A stretch of 38,548 nt of DNA, taken from positions 1 through 38,548 of the forward strand of contig JAIRZQ010000017.1 of assembly GCA_031267135.1 (NCBI GenBank). Direction: 5' to 3'. The stretch's first letter is position 1. Each line of letters opens with the position of its first letter. The translations under genes and the position numbers were made by a program. The notes beneath the pieces were generated by a model. It did not search any database and was not told the origin of the DNA. It saw only the letters and a program-made list of their open reading frames with translations. This DNA is from Prevotellaceae bacterium. GTDB lineage: Bacteria > Bacteroidota > Bacteroidia > Bacteroidales > UBA932. Shown here in pieces: positions 1 to 9,898 of the stretch.

Positions 1-233
1 GCATCTTGAGGGAATTTGCACCAGATATACAACTCATTATCCGTTGTATGTGGTATTGCGGTATGCGGAATTAACATCGGCTTTAATATTAATTCGGGTA
101 TCATTATTCCCGAACCGCCTACATTGCTTGCCGGGACTTGTACCCAGTTGCCGTTTTCCACTCCTACTAACTTTGTGTTTGCCGTTGGGTTCTGCGTTGG
201 TACGCTGTTTACATTTATTGCCTGTTCTGCCAT
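1..233 (-). CDS. Partial phage-like hypothetical protein (runs off left edge), MAEQAINVNSVPTQNPTANTKLVGVENGNWVQVPASNVGG...
   Basis: Reverse complement from ATG at 233 is open to the window edge; same strand and spacing as the downstream phage-like gene. Not in the ORF track because it is truncated. Confidence 0.6.
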   Translation of the reverse strand, partial: MAEQAINVNSVPTQNPTANTKLVGVENGNWVQVPASNVGGSGIMIPELILKPMLIPHTAIPHTTDNELYIWCKFPQD

Positions 234-236
234 AAT

Positions 237-902
237 TTATGCTACTAAATAGTTGTTATTGTCATCAAATAAATATTCACTGTTATTATCAATCAAATAT
301 GTATATAGTCCTTCCACCTCTTCTGTTTCTTCGTAACCAACTTCAATCAACCAGCTCCGTAGCGGATAGTTGTCGGCTTCGACCGCCTCAAAGGTTGCGC
401 TTTTGACTTTGTTAACTTTATTATTGTCAATCAAAACAGTATCGCAACCGAAAGCCCTGTTTACTGTTTTCATTAAATAAGCGGGAATACCGGCGTTGCC
501 ACCGATGTTTATTTTATACGTCTCAAAAGGATTTGAATATAAAGTCATATATCCGCCCATGTCATTATCGTAAATGCTGTCGACCGAATTTGGAATAAAT
601 GATTTATAATTATAGTCGTCTTCGTCTTTGCGGTCGAGTGCTTCAACACGGACGTTAAACATGATGCCTGTTGAGAATATCACACTTTGGTCGTTTACCG
701 AATTATGGTAAGTTATCAACTTTGTTTCCTCGTGCTTGTCTTTGACGCAAATAAAATCCGAGTAAAATAATTTCTTTGGGCTTTCTTCGTATGGTAATAA
801 AGCAAAATAATACAAACCCTCGTTTAACTGTGAAAAATCAATAGCGTATTGCATTACGACCAAGCCGTCAACCATTCCGCCGTAATAATAAGGAGTTGGC
901 AC
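237..902 (-). CDS. Phage-like hypothetical protein, C-terminal part (possibly one gene with 854..1093)
   Basis: 221 aa ORF with GTG start; overlaps the preceding ORF in another frame. Confidence 0.55.
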   Translation of the reverse strand: MPTPYYYGGMVDGLVVMQYAIDFSQLNEGLYYFALLPYEESPKKLFYSDFICVKDKHEETKLITYHNSVNDQSVIFSTGIMFNVRVEALDRKDEDDYNYKSFIPNSVDSIYDNDMGGYMTLYSNPFETYKINIGGNAGIPAYLMKTVNRAFGCDTVLIDNNKVNKVKSATFEAVEADNYPLRSWLIEVGYEETEEVEGLYTYLIDNNSEYLFDDNNNYLVA

Positions 903-1093
903 GTATATTGCTGTCGAATGTCATTAACATCATATACAAGCATTATCAATGCAGGATATGGGTCTGAATAACTGATAAGTATTTGAATTGTTGTTACATC
1001 GTTTCGTTGGAACTTTTGAAAATACCAATGCCCGCCGTCCCTTTGAGGCGGCAAACTGTTAAATCGTATAGGATTTGCCTTTGGTATTTGCAT
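854..1093 (-). CDS. Phage-like hypothetical protein, N-terminal part (MQIPKANPIRFNSLPPQ...)
   Basis: 79 aa ORF; content continues plausibly into the 237..902 frame around nt 880-915. Confidence 0.5.
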   Translation of the reverse strand: MQIPKANPIRFNSLPPQRDGGHWYFQKFQRNDVTTIQILISYSDPYPALIMLVYDVNDIRQQYTCQLLIITAEWLTAWS

Positions 1094-1215
1094 TGCTCAA
1101 TTCAATTTTATCATTAAACCAAGCACAAATATATAATGAAAAAAACGGAAAAATCAAAAAAAATATCAGGAAACCCTAATTGTTGAAAAGATATTGCACA
1201 AAATGCATTTTTTGT

Positions 1216-2470
1216 TTACTTTTGCGTCGGAATGTTAACAAGTTTTACGTAATCCAAAACGGTTCTGTTGGCTTTGTCTATAATTTGCCAGTCTTTTTTA
1301 ATGTACATTTCGGTTACTTTCATTTCCTGAAGAACGTGATTAAGCGCGGTATGTATTGTGTATTTATCCATTCCCGCACTGTTACTCGCTATTGTTGCCC
1401 ATGTATGACGGGCAGCATAAAATTCCAGGTCATCAGCCCCGACAATGTTTCCTATAAGTTTCAATCCCCTGTTGATGGCATATTGAAATGTATTGCAAGT
1501 TGAGTACATTTGATAGAACTTGAATACGCGCGCACCTGTTGTGTCTCTGTATTTTTGCACAAGAGGCATAATTTCAGGCTCTATTTTTATGCTTATTAAT
1601 GCATTATCGGGACGGCGATTTCGAGTTTTTTCCTGTTATAGGTAATTCTGTCATTCTTTATGTCCGTACATTCATAAAGGTCGGCAGCATTCATTCCGAT
1701 AAGGGCAAAACTTAATATGAACAAATCTTTGGCAAAATTAAATATGTCAGTTCTGTTTTTATATGTTTGGACGTATTGCAATGCCGCTATCATACGCAGT
1801 GTTTCAACATCAATAAAGCGCTGCCGTGATGCACGAAACTTTTCAATTTTAATATTTTTGAATGGCGATAAATGTATTCGTATAATGCCCGAATCCTCAT
1901 CATTATAAGTGTTCTTTGCCGCATTATGCAAGGCTCGTATGTTTGCAGGATAAAGCGATTGAGCGCGATTTGTTTTAGTATTCGCTCGAATAGGATTGTT
2001 CTTTATCCACGTAACCCAGTCCCTTACGAATTTTGTGGTTATTTCGTGTACGCTTATCTGTTCCCGTCCCGTAAATCTGATAAGATTATTAATCGCAACC
2101 ATGTATATTTGTGCATTTCCCCTGTTTTCGAGAGATGCAGCATATTCTCTGCCGAATTGAACAAAATCCAAATCAAAATTATCGCCCGTTTCACCTGCTT
2201 TAATTAAATCCGTTATTTGGTCAACGGTCATAGTTTCTATTTTGAACCCGACAGAATCGCATATTTTCCTATATCGGCGTATTTCATCTTCACAGGCATC
2301 AAGGTAATGCTGATTTTTTATTTTGCCCGTGCGCGTAACTTCTTTTTCGGACACAAAAAAGGAGTGGACAAATATTTTTTCTGTTGTTTGTGCGTAACAC
2401 GTATTTTGATATTATATGTTCCGTCTTTCTTTTTCCTGTGCAAATGCACTTCTGTTTTAAATGTTGTCAT
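1216..2470 (-). pseudogene. Tyrosine recombinase / phage integrase, split over three frames (N-terminus 2470->~2360, middle 2354..1596, catalytic C-terminus 1569..1216)
   Basis: N-term MTTFKTEVHLHRKKKDGTYNIKIRVTHKQQKKYLSTPF; middle SAM-like core-binding region; C-term ...EFYAARHTWATIASNSAG...ALNHVLQEMKVTEMYIK with the HxxR-type catalytic region and terminal Tyr. Joins at a 6-T run (coding strand, complement of 2355..2360) and a 6-A run (complement of the t6 run near 1624-1630). Confidence 0.85.
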
Positions 2471-2826
2471 TTGGGTAGAATTATGGTGGATTTTTTTTGT
2501 GAAAAAGTAAGTAAATTTTGCTTAAAGTGCAAAATGTATTTTATTCACTTTCGTTTTTCCGTTTCTCTGAAACCCGCATAAAACCTTTGAAAGTACCGTA
2601 AAATAAGGCTGTTTGATTTTTTATATCTTCATGTGGAATTGATTTATAATTTTTAGTTGCATTAACTATTTGAACTTATATACATGACTGTATTGAAATT
2701 ATTTTTGTCGCTTTGATGTTTCTGAAGATATAAATGAGTTTTTTACTTCATTATTGATTGGTTTTGTTAATAAAATTATTCCGTATCGATTTTCGGGTTG
2801 ATAATTATTTTTTTTACCTTTGCACT

Positions 2827-4572
2827 ATGGAACAGTTTATAGTATCGGCACGAAAGTATCGACCGCTCACATTTGCAAATGTTGTCGGTCAGTCGTCGAT
2901 TGCGCAGACATTGAGAAATGCGATTGAGCGCAAGCAGTTGGCTCATGCATATCTTTTCTGTGGACCTCGCGGCGTAGGTAAAACAACCTGTGCGCGTATT
3001 TTTGCAAAAACAATCAACTGTTTCAATCCCGATGCAAATGGCGATGCATGCGGCGAATGTGAATCGTGCAAATCTTTTGCCGAAAACCGTTCGTATAATA
3101 TTCACGAACTTGATGCTGCATCAAACAATTCGGTCGAAGATATTCGTAATTTGATAGATCAGGTGCGCGTTCCGCCGCAAGTAGGCAAATACAGCGTGTA
3201 TATTATCGATGAAGTTCACATGCTCTCTGCCGCAGCTTTCAATGCTTTCCTCAAGACGCTCGAAGAGCCGCCAATACATGCTGTTTTTATTCTTGCAACA
3301 ACAGAAAAACATAAAATAATCCCGACAATTCTTTCGCGCTGCCAGATTTATGATTTCAACAGAATAAGTATTGAAGATGCTGTTGCCTATATCGAAAAAA
3401 TTGCAAAAAACGAGAATATCAATTATGAATCCGAAGCATTGCATGTAATTGCACAGAAAGCAGATGGATCAATGCGCGATGCCCTGTCGATATTTGATCA
3501 GGCTGTATCGTTCTGCGGAACAAATGTTACATACGTCAAAGTTATTGAAAACCTGAATATACTTGATTATGAATATTATTTTCGGCTTACAAAAGCTTTT
3601 GTCGAGGGCGATTACTGTACTGCGCTTGTAATTTTTGATGAAATACTGTCGAAAGGATTTGAAGCCCAATATTTTGTTCGAGGTTTAAATTCGCATTTTC
3701 GCGATTTGCTCGTTTGCAAAAATACACAAACAGTATCATTGCTTGAAGTTGGCGCTACTATTGCAGAATCGTATAAAAAACAAGCCGAAATTTGCAGCGT
3801 TGCCTTTCTGTTTGCAGCTTTAGACATTGTAAACACTTGCGATGCAGGATATAAGACAAGCTCAAATCAACGCCTGCATATTGAGCTTGCACTTTGCAGA
3901 CTGTCTAACATAGCATCTTTGCGCAAAGAAGACCAAACGGCAAAATCGGTTGATAATACTGAAAAAAACAAGAATGAAATTATTGTACGACAAACTGTGA
4001 AACAGGAAAGTAGAGATAAAATTGAGGAAGAAGTAGATAATAATATTCAGGATGAAGAAATAAAAGAAAAAACAACAGTTGCAGCACGTCCTGAAACTGT
4101 TTCAATAAAAGGATTTTCCAATCTTACGGAATCAGTAAATATTGAATCAAAAGAAGTAAAATTGGAAGAAAACAGTACATTGCAAATGAATGAAGATTTT
4201 ACCGAAGAACAGTTATTGACGGCGTGGAAAAATTATGCTGCCATTTTTGCTCAGAAACAACCGCGATTTGCAAGCGCTATGGTAGCAACAAAACCTGTTT
4301 GCGAAGCCGAGAATGTTATTGTTTTCAATGTTCAGCAAATTGTTCAAAAGAAAGCGCTTGAAGAAAAAGGAATTGCAAAAAACATTTGCCTGTATCTGCA
4401 AAAAGAACTGAAAAATACAACTGTAAAATTAGATGTTCGCGTTGACCAAAACGGTGATAAGGTAGATACCCCAAAACTTTACACAGATTCGGATAAGGAA
4501 AAATACATGCATGAAAAAAATCCCGAGCTGGCAAATTTTCAAGCTGTATTTGAACTGTATGATGGCAAATAA
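2827..4572 (+). CDS. dnaX: DNA polymerase III subunit gamma/tau
   Basis: MEQFIVSARKYRPLTFANVVGQ..., Walker A GPRGVGKTT, zinc-binding Cys cluster, DEVHMLS; start chosen at ATG 2827 rather than 2758. Confidence 0.95.
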   Translation: MEQFIVSARKYRPLTFANVVGQSSIAQTLRNAIERKQLAHAYLFCGPRGVGKTTCARIFAKTINCFNPDANGDACGECESCKSFAENRSYNIHELDAASNNSVEDIRNLIDQVRVPPQVGKYSVYIIDEVHMLSAAAFNAFLKTLEEPPIHAVFILATTEKHKIIPTILSRCQIYDFNRISIEDAVAYIEKIAKNENINYESEALHVIAQKADGSMRDALSIFDQAVSFCGTNVTYVKVIENLNILDYEYYFRLTKAFVEGDYCTALVIFDEILSKGFEAQYFVRGLNSHFRDLLVCKNTQTVSLLEVGATIAESYKKQAEICSVAFLFAALDIVNTCDAGYKTSSNQRLHIELALCRLSNIASLRKEDQTAKSVDNTEKNKNEIIVRQTVKQESRDKIEEEVDNNIQDEEIKEKTTVAARPETVSIKGFSNLTESVNIESKEVKLEENSTLQMNEDFTEEQLLTAWKNYAAIFAQKQPRFASAMVATKPVCEAENVIVFNVQQIVQKKALEEKGIAKNICLYLQKELKNTTVKLDVRVDQNGDKVDTPKLYTDSDKEKYMHEKNPELANFQAVFELYDGK

Positions 4573-4630
4573 TTTGCCGATGCAAAATTTTACTGTTCCC
4601 TAAACAAATTCCTTTATTTATATTTCACAA

Positions 4631-4654
4631 AACATCGGTTAGACTGATGTTTTT
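4631..4654 (+). terminator. Rho-independent terminator downstream of dnaX
   Basis: AACATCGGT-TAG-ACTGATGTT stem-loop (9 bp with one G-T wobble) followed by TTT. Confidence 0.6.
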
Positions 4655-4690
4655 GATATTAAAATATTTTTTGAATAACAATCATTTTTA

Positions 4691-7600
4691 CTACTGTTTT
4701 ATCAGCATTACCGTACCTTTGTATTCATTTCCATTCGAATCTTTTGCCAGATAGTAATATACGCCCGGCGATACCATTTTCCCTTTATATCTTCCATCCC
4801 AGCCTGTACTACCTTCGTACAACTGTATTCCCCATCGATTGAATATACGCAATTCATACCCATCGCCAAAAATATCGTTTATTCCATCTTGATTAGGTGT
4901 AAAAGCATTAGGCAATGGCTTCATGCGTTCTTTGATATTCAAAATGCCGTTTATATATTTTATTGTATAATTATAAGCTTCGGCTCCATTGATTATTACA
5001 GAGTACGTTCCTGTTATGTTTGTATTTGCCACAGCGCATGATATTACGGGAAATTTTGTGAGAACGGTAGAATCTTCTCCATACACAAAGCCGCTGCATG
5101 CATATCCCAATACAGGAAAAGCATCGCCTGCGCTAACCGTATAATCATTGGCTTTTATAGTTAATTCTGCCGGATTTACCATGACTGTAACAGATAATTC
5201 TTCTTCTGCAAAATAATAATCGCCTGCCTGCTGTAACGTAATAACAGTTATACCTGCATTTTGTACAGTTACCGAATATTGTGACGCGGATATATTCTGC
5301 ACATCAACAGAAGTTCCCGATACGCTAAAAGTAAGAGGCAAGCCGCTTGATGCTGTTGCCATAAAGGTAAACGGGTTATCTCCATACGTCAATTCATAGT
5401 AGTCATTATCAACATTTATAACTTGCGGGTTACACGATTGCAATACGACCAGTGTAAGCGTAACAATACTGTCGCATCCTGAAACGGACAGTAAATTGGC
5501 AGTATAAATTCCCGTTGCCGTATATGAATTTCCGTTGAAAAAATAACTTTCGCCCGTGCATATCGTTTCATTTATACTTATATCATATACTGCATATACT
5601 GTTACACTTACCTCAGTACGTGTTGAACTTTCGCAGTTTGTTGTATTATTCCTTGCTGCGGCATAGGCTGTAGCTGTTCCGACAGTGCTTCTTTCCGGCG
5701 ATGATGTTACCGTGCCACCGCTCGCTGCCGTGTACCACACTACACTTTCATCGATGCCTGCCGATGATGCTCCGCCTGTATGAATGTTTCCATCGTAGCA
5801 TGCCGTTACGCTGTTTGCAACAGGCGCATTGGGTAGCGGATTTACCGTTACTGTTGCTTCGACTCTATTGCTTTCTGTTCCAGATATCGTTTGCGATACA
5901 TAGTAATGTGTCGTAGATGCAGGATATACCGTATAACTGTTTCCGGTATGCAACAGCGTTCCGCCTGTTTGACTGTTGTACCATTTGAATATTGCTCCCG
6001 ATTCTCCATGTGCATTTAATGTTGCCGAGCTGCCTGCACATATTGCAGTATCAGATGGTGAAACGGTTACCTGACACGTACGTATAACATTTATTGTATA
6101 TGATTTTGTTTCCAAAGTAGGCGTTCGTACGGTAACGGTAATAATATTCGAACCGCAAGCCAGCGGATGCTGTCCTGTTCCTGTAAGAATTGTCGAACTC
6201 GGATGCGAAGGAGTTGCATATACCGTAATTGTTGAAACATTTGATGGAACGGTTACTGTATAAGCGACAGTATCGGTATGAAATACCGGCGAAAGGATTC
6301 CCTGATTTACGCTTAAACATTTCAAGCCGGGAACAAAATAATCCGAATACCTTGACACTGCATGTTTTGACTGTCGCAATGTTAAGGCGTTATTTGCATT
6401 AACAGCATCGCCTATATTAACTCCACCGTGAATTATGTTCGGGTCAGAAAAAAAAGCTATTCTTGGCGCGTAATTACCATCGACAAAATAATTGCCTGCC
6501 TCATAGGTCATTATTGTTGAATACCACGCTGAACTTGCATCCTGCCAGCGATAGCCCGAAGAGTATGAAAACAAGCCCGGACCCGGTGATACAGTTTGTT
6601 TCCAGTGATGACCGCATCCCATATTATGTCCCATTTCGTGCACCAGTGTATAAGTCCATGAGGATTGCTGTACTCTCGACAGCCCGAAGCCATAGTTTGG
6701 AAGACCATCTCCCGGTATGTAATAGTTCAATAAATAAGCTAAACCGCCTGTAAAATCTACTTCAGGAATAAGCATTACCAAATCGGCTTTGTACTGTTTA
6801 CGGAGATTGTGTACTTCGTCCATGTACCCATCGCTGCTGCCTGCCAGATTGTATAAATCATTACTGCTGTTAATTTCAACATAATCGGTTTTATATTTGT
6901 AAGCCAGAGTGAATGTAATGTTTGTTAATGAATTTTCCATAGCGGTATTTGATCTTTGCATCGCCTGGTCGATGAGGTCATCTATATCTGTAACACCATA
7001 ATAACTGAGCGCCCATTGTCTGGCTTTTTCGGTATATACAATCAGCACGTTTACTGTTATCGAGTCTGATAAGTCATCAGGCGGAAATGTACAGTCGCTC
7101 GCATCGGATACAATATCTTCGAAAGATGCAGTGTTCATGCCTGCATGCTCATGTTTTGAACTGTCGGATTCCGGAATATCAACATCTGCGCAGCCCAGTT
7201 CATCATTTTTAAGTTCCGACATTTTGTATTGCGACAGATAGCTTTTGCCGTTTTTAGTCGAAATAAAAAACTGCTCGTTGCGACCGGGTATGTCGGCTGA
7301 CATTGAAATTCCCTTTTCGGAAACGGAAATATAACAATAACCGAATTCAGTATCAAGTATTTTAGCCGTTATTCCTGTAATTCCATCATAACTGACAGTT
7401 ACTTTTTGAACTATTGCAGTATATTTTTTGCCATCAAAAAAATCGAGCAGTAAGATATCTCCCTGATTTTTTGGGGTAAAAATTTTTAACTGTGGATTAT
7501 ATTCAAAAGGACGAACATTTTCGACATTGCCGGTGAAAATACTTTTTAGCGATGGGTCATTTTCCTGCCTTATAAGATTTTGAAAGCTGCTTTCATTATT

Positions 7601-7720
7601 AATATTAACGGTTCGCTGATTTTGAGCATTCAAAAATCCTGCCGTAGAAATTATACATATAGCAATTGAAGACAGTTTTATCAGAAGATAATACGAGGTG
7701 CATTTTATAATATTTTTCAT
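4691..7720 (-). CDS. Secreted reprolysin/M12-like zinc metalloprotease with cadherin-like, Ig-like and MBG-like domains and a T9SS type B C-terminal sorting domain
   Basis: Signal peptide; zincin motif HEMGHNMGCGHH; C-terminus PLPNAFTPNQDGINDIFGDGYELRIFNRWGIQLYEGSTGWDGRYKGKMVSPGVYYYLAKDSNGNEYKGTVMLIKQ (gliding-motility CTD / CHU_C type). Confidence 0.92.
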   Translation of the reverse strand: MKNIIKCTSYYLLIKLSSIAICIISTAGFLNAQNQRTVNINNESSFQNLIRQENDPSLKSIFTGNVENVRPFEYNPQLKIFTPKNQGDILLLDFFDGKKYTAIVQKVTVSYDGITGITAKILDTEFGYCYISVSEKGISMSADIPGRNEQFFISTKNGKSYLSQYKMSELKNDELGCADVDIPESDSSKHEHAGMNTASFEDIVSDASDCTFPPDDLSDSITVNVLIVYTEKARQWALSYYGVTDIDDLIDQAMQRSNTAMENSLTNITFTLAYKYKTDYVEINSSNDLYNLAGSSDGYMDEVHNLRKQYKADLVMLIPEVDFTGGLAYLLNYYIPGDGLPNYGFGLSRVQQSSWTYTLVHEMGHNMGCGHHWKQTVSPGPGLFSYSSGYRWQDASSAWYSTIMTYEAGNYFVDGNYAPRIAFFSDPNIIHGGVNIGDAVNANNALTLRQSKHAVSRYSDYFVPGLKCLSVNQGILSPVFHTDTVAYTVTVPSNVSTITVYATPSHPSSTILTGTGQHPLACGSNIITVTVRTPTLETKSYTINVIRTCQVTVSPSDTAICAGSSATLNAHGESGAIFKWYNSQTGGTLLHTGNSYTVYPASTTHYYVSQTISGTESNRVEATVTVNPLPNAPVANSVTACYDGNIHTGGASSAGIDESVVWYTAASGGTVTSSPERSTVGTATAYAAARNNTTNCESSTRTEVSVTVYAVYDISINETICTGESYFFNGNSYTATGIYTANLLSVSGCDSIVTLTLVVLQSCNPQVINVDNDYYELTYGDNPFTFMATASSGLPLTFSVSGTSVDVQNISASQYSVTVQNAGITVITLQQAGDYYFAEEELSVTVMVNPAELTIKANDYTVSAGDAFPVLGYACSGFVYGEDSTVLTKFPVISCAVANTNITGTYSVIINGAEAYNYTIKYINGILNIKERMKPLPNAFTPNQDGINDIFGDGYELRIFNRWGIQLYEGSTGWDGRYKGKMVSPGVYYYLAKDSNGNEYKGTVMLIKQ

Positions 7721-8026
7721 AATTTTTAGTTAATAATGTCTGTTTTTGTAATTTATAGGACAAAGATAATAAAAATATATAACTCGCCAAAATATTTTCG
7801 ATATTTAACACTTTAATCTGCCTTTTCTCATAAGTTAAATGTTTATTCCTATTTTTTAATCTGAATTAAGACATTTTATGTAATCAACAGTTGAAACTAC
7901 GTTGAGGTTAATTACGCTTGCTGACTTGCAGCATTATAAAAAGTTTATTTAATTTTGTGGAATTTAATGATAAATATCATCTATATGATAAAATAAACAA
8001 TATTGTCAAATTTAATTTATAAAATT

Positions 8027-9880
8027 ATGAAATCAATACTAATAAAAACTTTCATGCTTGTGGCTCTCGCAACGATAACGATAGTCATTGTAAACGCAAA
8101 TGCTCAAACCGTTACGGTAAAAGGCAAAATAACAGATGCTAACGACGGAACGACAATAATTGGCTGTGCCGTATATGTTGAAGGAACCGACGACAAAACA
8201 TTTTCCGATAATGACGGAAACTATTCTATTTCGGTAAAAAAGGGTAAAATACTTGTTTTTTCTTTTCTCGGCTACGAAACGCAGAAAATAAAAGCGGACA
8301 AAGAAATAATAAATGTTGCCTTAATTTCTGACAATGCAGAACTTTCTGACGCAATAGTAATCGGTTATTCTCAACCTCGCAACAAATCATTCACAGGGTC
8401 GATGGTATCATCGGAATCGTATTCAAACATGGCTTATATGGCTATGCCATACGAAAATGCCGAAGAGTACAATTCATTTTCGGAAAACAGATTTAAGTTT
8501 GCTGATGACAATCCTCTTTCAACTTTCTCGATAGACGTGGATGCTGCATCGTACAGCAACATGCGGCGATTTATCAATCAGGGACAAATGCCTCCGAGAG
8601 ATGCTATCCGCACCGAAGAATTGATAAACTATTTTTCGTACAATTATTCGAAACCTGCCGGCAACGAACCCGTGAAGATTTCGGCAGAAATTGGAGAATG
8701 TCCATGGAATGTTAAACACAGGCTGGCTCGCATAGGCATTAAGGCAAAAGAAATGTCAGACGAAAATCTTCCTGCGTCCAATCTGGTTTTTCTGATAGAT
8801 GTTTCGGGTTCGATGGAAGGCGCAAACCGTTTGGGACTTGTCAAATCGTCTCTTAAGTTGTTAATAAACAACCTGCGAGAACGCGACCGTGTTGCTATTG
8901 TCGTTTATGCAGGCTCGGCGGGCGAAGCGCTGCCATCGACTTCGGGAAATGACAAGCAGAAAATCCGCGAAGCGCTGGATAAACTTAACGCAGGCGGTTC
9001 TACGGCAGGAGGCGCAGGAATTAAACTTGCATATAAAATCGCTCAAAAAAATTTCATAAGGAATGGAAATAATCGAATTATTTTGTGTACCGATGGCGAT
9101 TTTAACGTTGGAGTTTCTTCTGCCAACGAACTTGAAAATCTCATAGAAAACGAACGCAAATCGGGCGTCTTCCTTACCGTTTTAGGATATGGAATGGGAA
9201 ATTATAAAGACAGCAAAATGCAAACATTAGCCGAAAAAGGAAACGGAAATCACGCTTACATCGACAATCTTCAAGAAGCCAATAAGGTGCTGGTGAGCGA
9301 ATTTGGAGGAACAATGTATGCTGTGGCAAAAGACGTAAAACTGCAAATCGAATTTAATCCCGAGCACGTGCAGGCTTATCGCCTTATAGGATATGAAAGC
9401 CGATTGCTGAAAGATGAAGATTTCAACGACGACGCCAAAGATGCCGGCGAAATGGGCGCAGGACACAATGTAACCGCATTTTATGAAATTGTTCCCGCAG
9501 GAATTGAATTTACCGGAGCGGGAAGTATTGATCCTCTGAAATATCAAAAAACAGATAAAAAGAAAAGTAAACCCGAATATACCGGTTCTAATGAACTGCT
9601 TACGGTTAAATTGAGATACAAAGATCCCGATGGAGACAAAAGCAAAAAGATAGAACTTCCTGTTATCGACAATAAAACAGACAAAGTATCTTCCGATTTT
9701 CGTTTTGCATCGGCTGTTGCAATGCTGGGGCAAATGCTAACCGCTTCCGAATTTAAAGGCGATTCAAGTTACGAAAAAGTAATATCCATTGCAAAAACGG
9801 CTTTAGACAGCGATGAACAGGGATATCGCAGAGAATTTGTACGTTTGGCAGAAACGCTGAAAGGCATGAATAAAGATTAA
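8027..9880 (+). CDS. von Willebrand factor type A domain protein with N-terminal carboxypeptidase-regulatory-like domain (YfbK-like)
   Basis: VTVKGKITDANDGTTIIGCAVYVEGT...; MIDAS-like FLIDVSGSMEG; DPLSTFSIDVDAASYSNMRRFINQGQMPPRDAIRTEELINYF typical of the family. Start at ATG 8027 preferred over 8003. Confidence 0.9.
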   Translation: MKSILIKTFMLVALATITIVIVNANAQTVTVKGKITDANDGTTIIGCAVYVEGTDDKTFSDNDGNYSISVKKGKILVFSFLGYETQKIKADKEIINVALISDNAELSDAIVIGYSQPRNKSFTGSMVSSESYSNMAYMAMPYENAEEYNSFSENRFKFADDNPLSTFSIDVDAASYSNMRRFINQGQMPPRDAIRTEELINYFSYNYSKPAGNEPVKISAEIGECPWNVKHRLARIGIKAKEMSDENLPASNLVFLIDVSGSMEGANRLGLVKSSLKLLINNLRERDRVAIVVYAGSAGEALPSTSGNDKQKIREALDKLNAGGSTAGGAGIKLAYKIAQKNFIRNGNNRIILCTDGDFNVGVSSANELENLIENERKSGVFLTVLGYGMGNYKDSKMQTLAEKGNGNHAYIDNLQEANKVLVSEFGGTMYAVAKDVKLQIEFNPEHVQAYRLIGYESRLLKDEDFNDDAKDAGEMGAGHNVTAFYEIVPAGIEFTGAGSIDPLKYQKTDKKKSKPEYTGSNELLTVKLRYKDPDGDKSKKIELPVIDNKTDKVSSDFRFASAVAMLGQMLTASEFKGDSSYEKVISIAKTALDSDEQGYRREFVRLAETLKGMNKD

Positions 9881-9898
9881 CAAAACACAGACAAGTTT

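Noticed and set aside
16-252. Plus-strand ORFs 16..252 and 44..235
   Set aside because: The minus strand carries a better partial CDS (1..233) matching the orientation of the phage-like gene cluster; plus ORFs are antisense noise.
1180-2581. Plus-strand ORFs antisense to the integrase (1180..1503, 1717..1908, 1872..2207, 2217..2510, 2384..2581)
   Set aside because: Coding content is clearly the minus-strand recombinase; these have no domain-like features.
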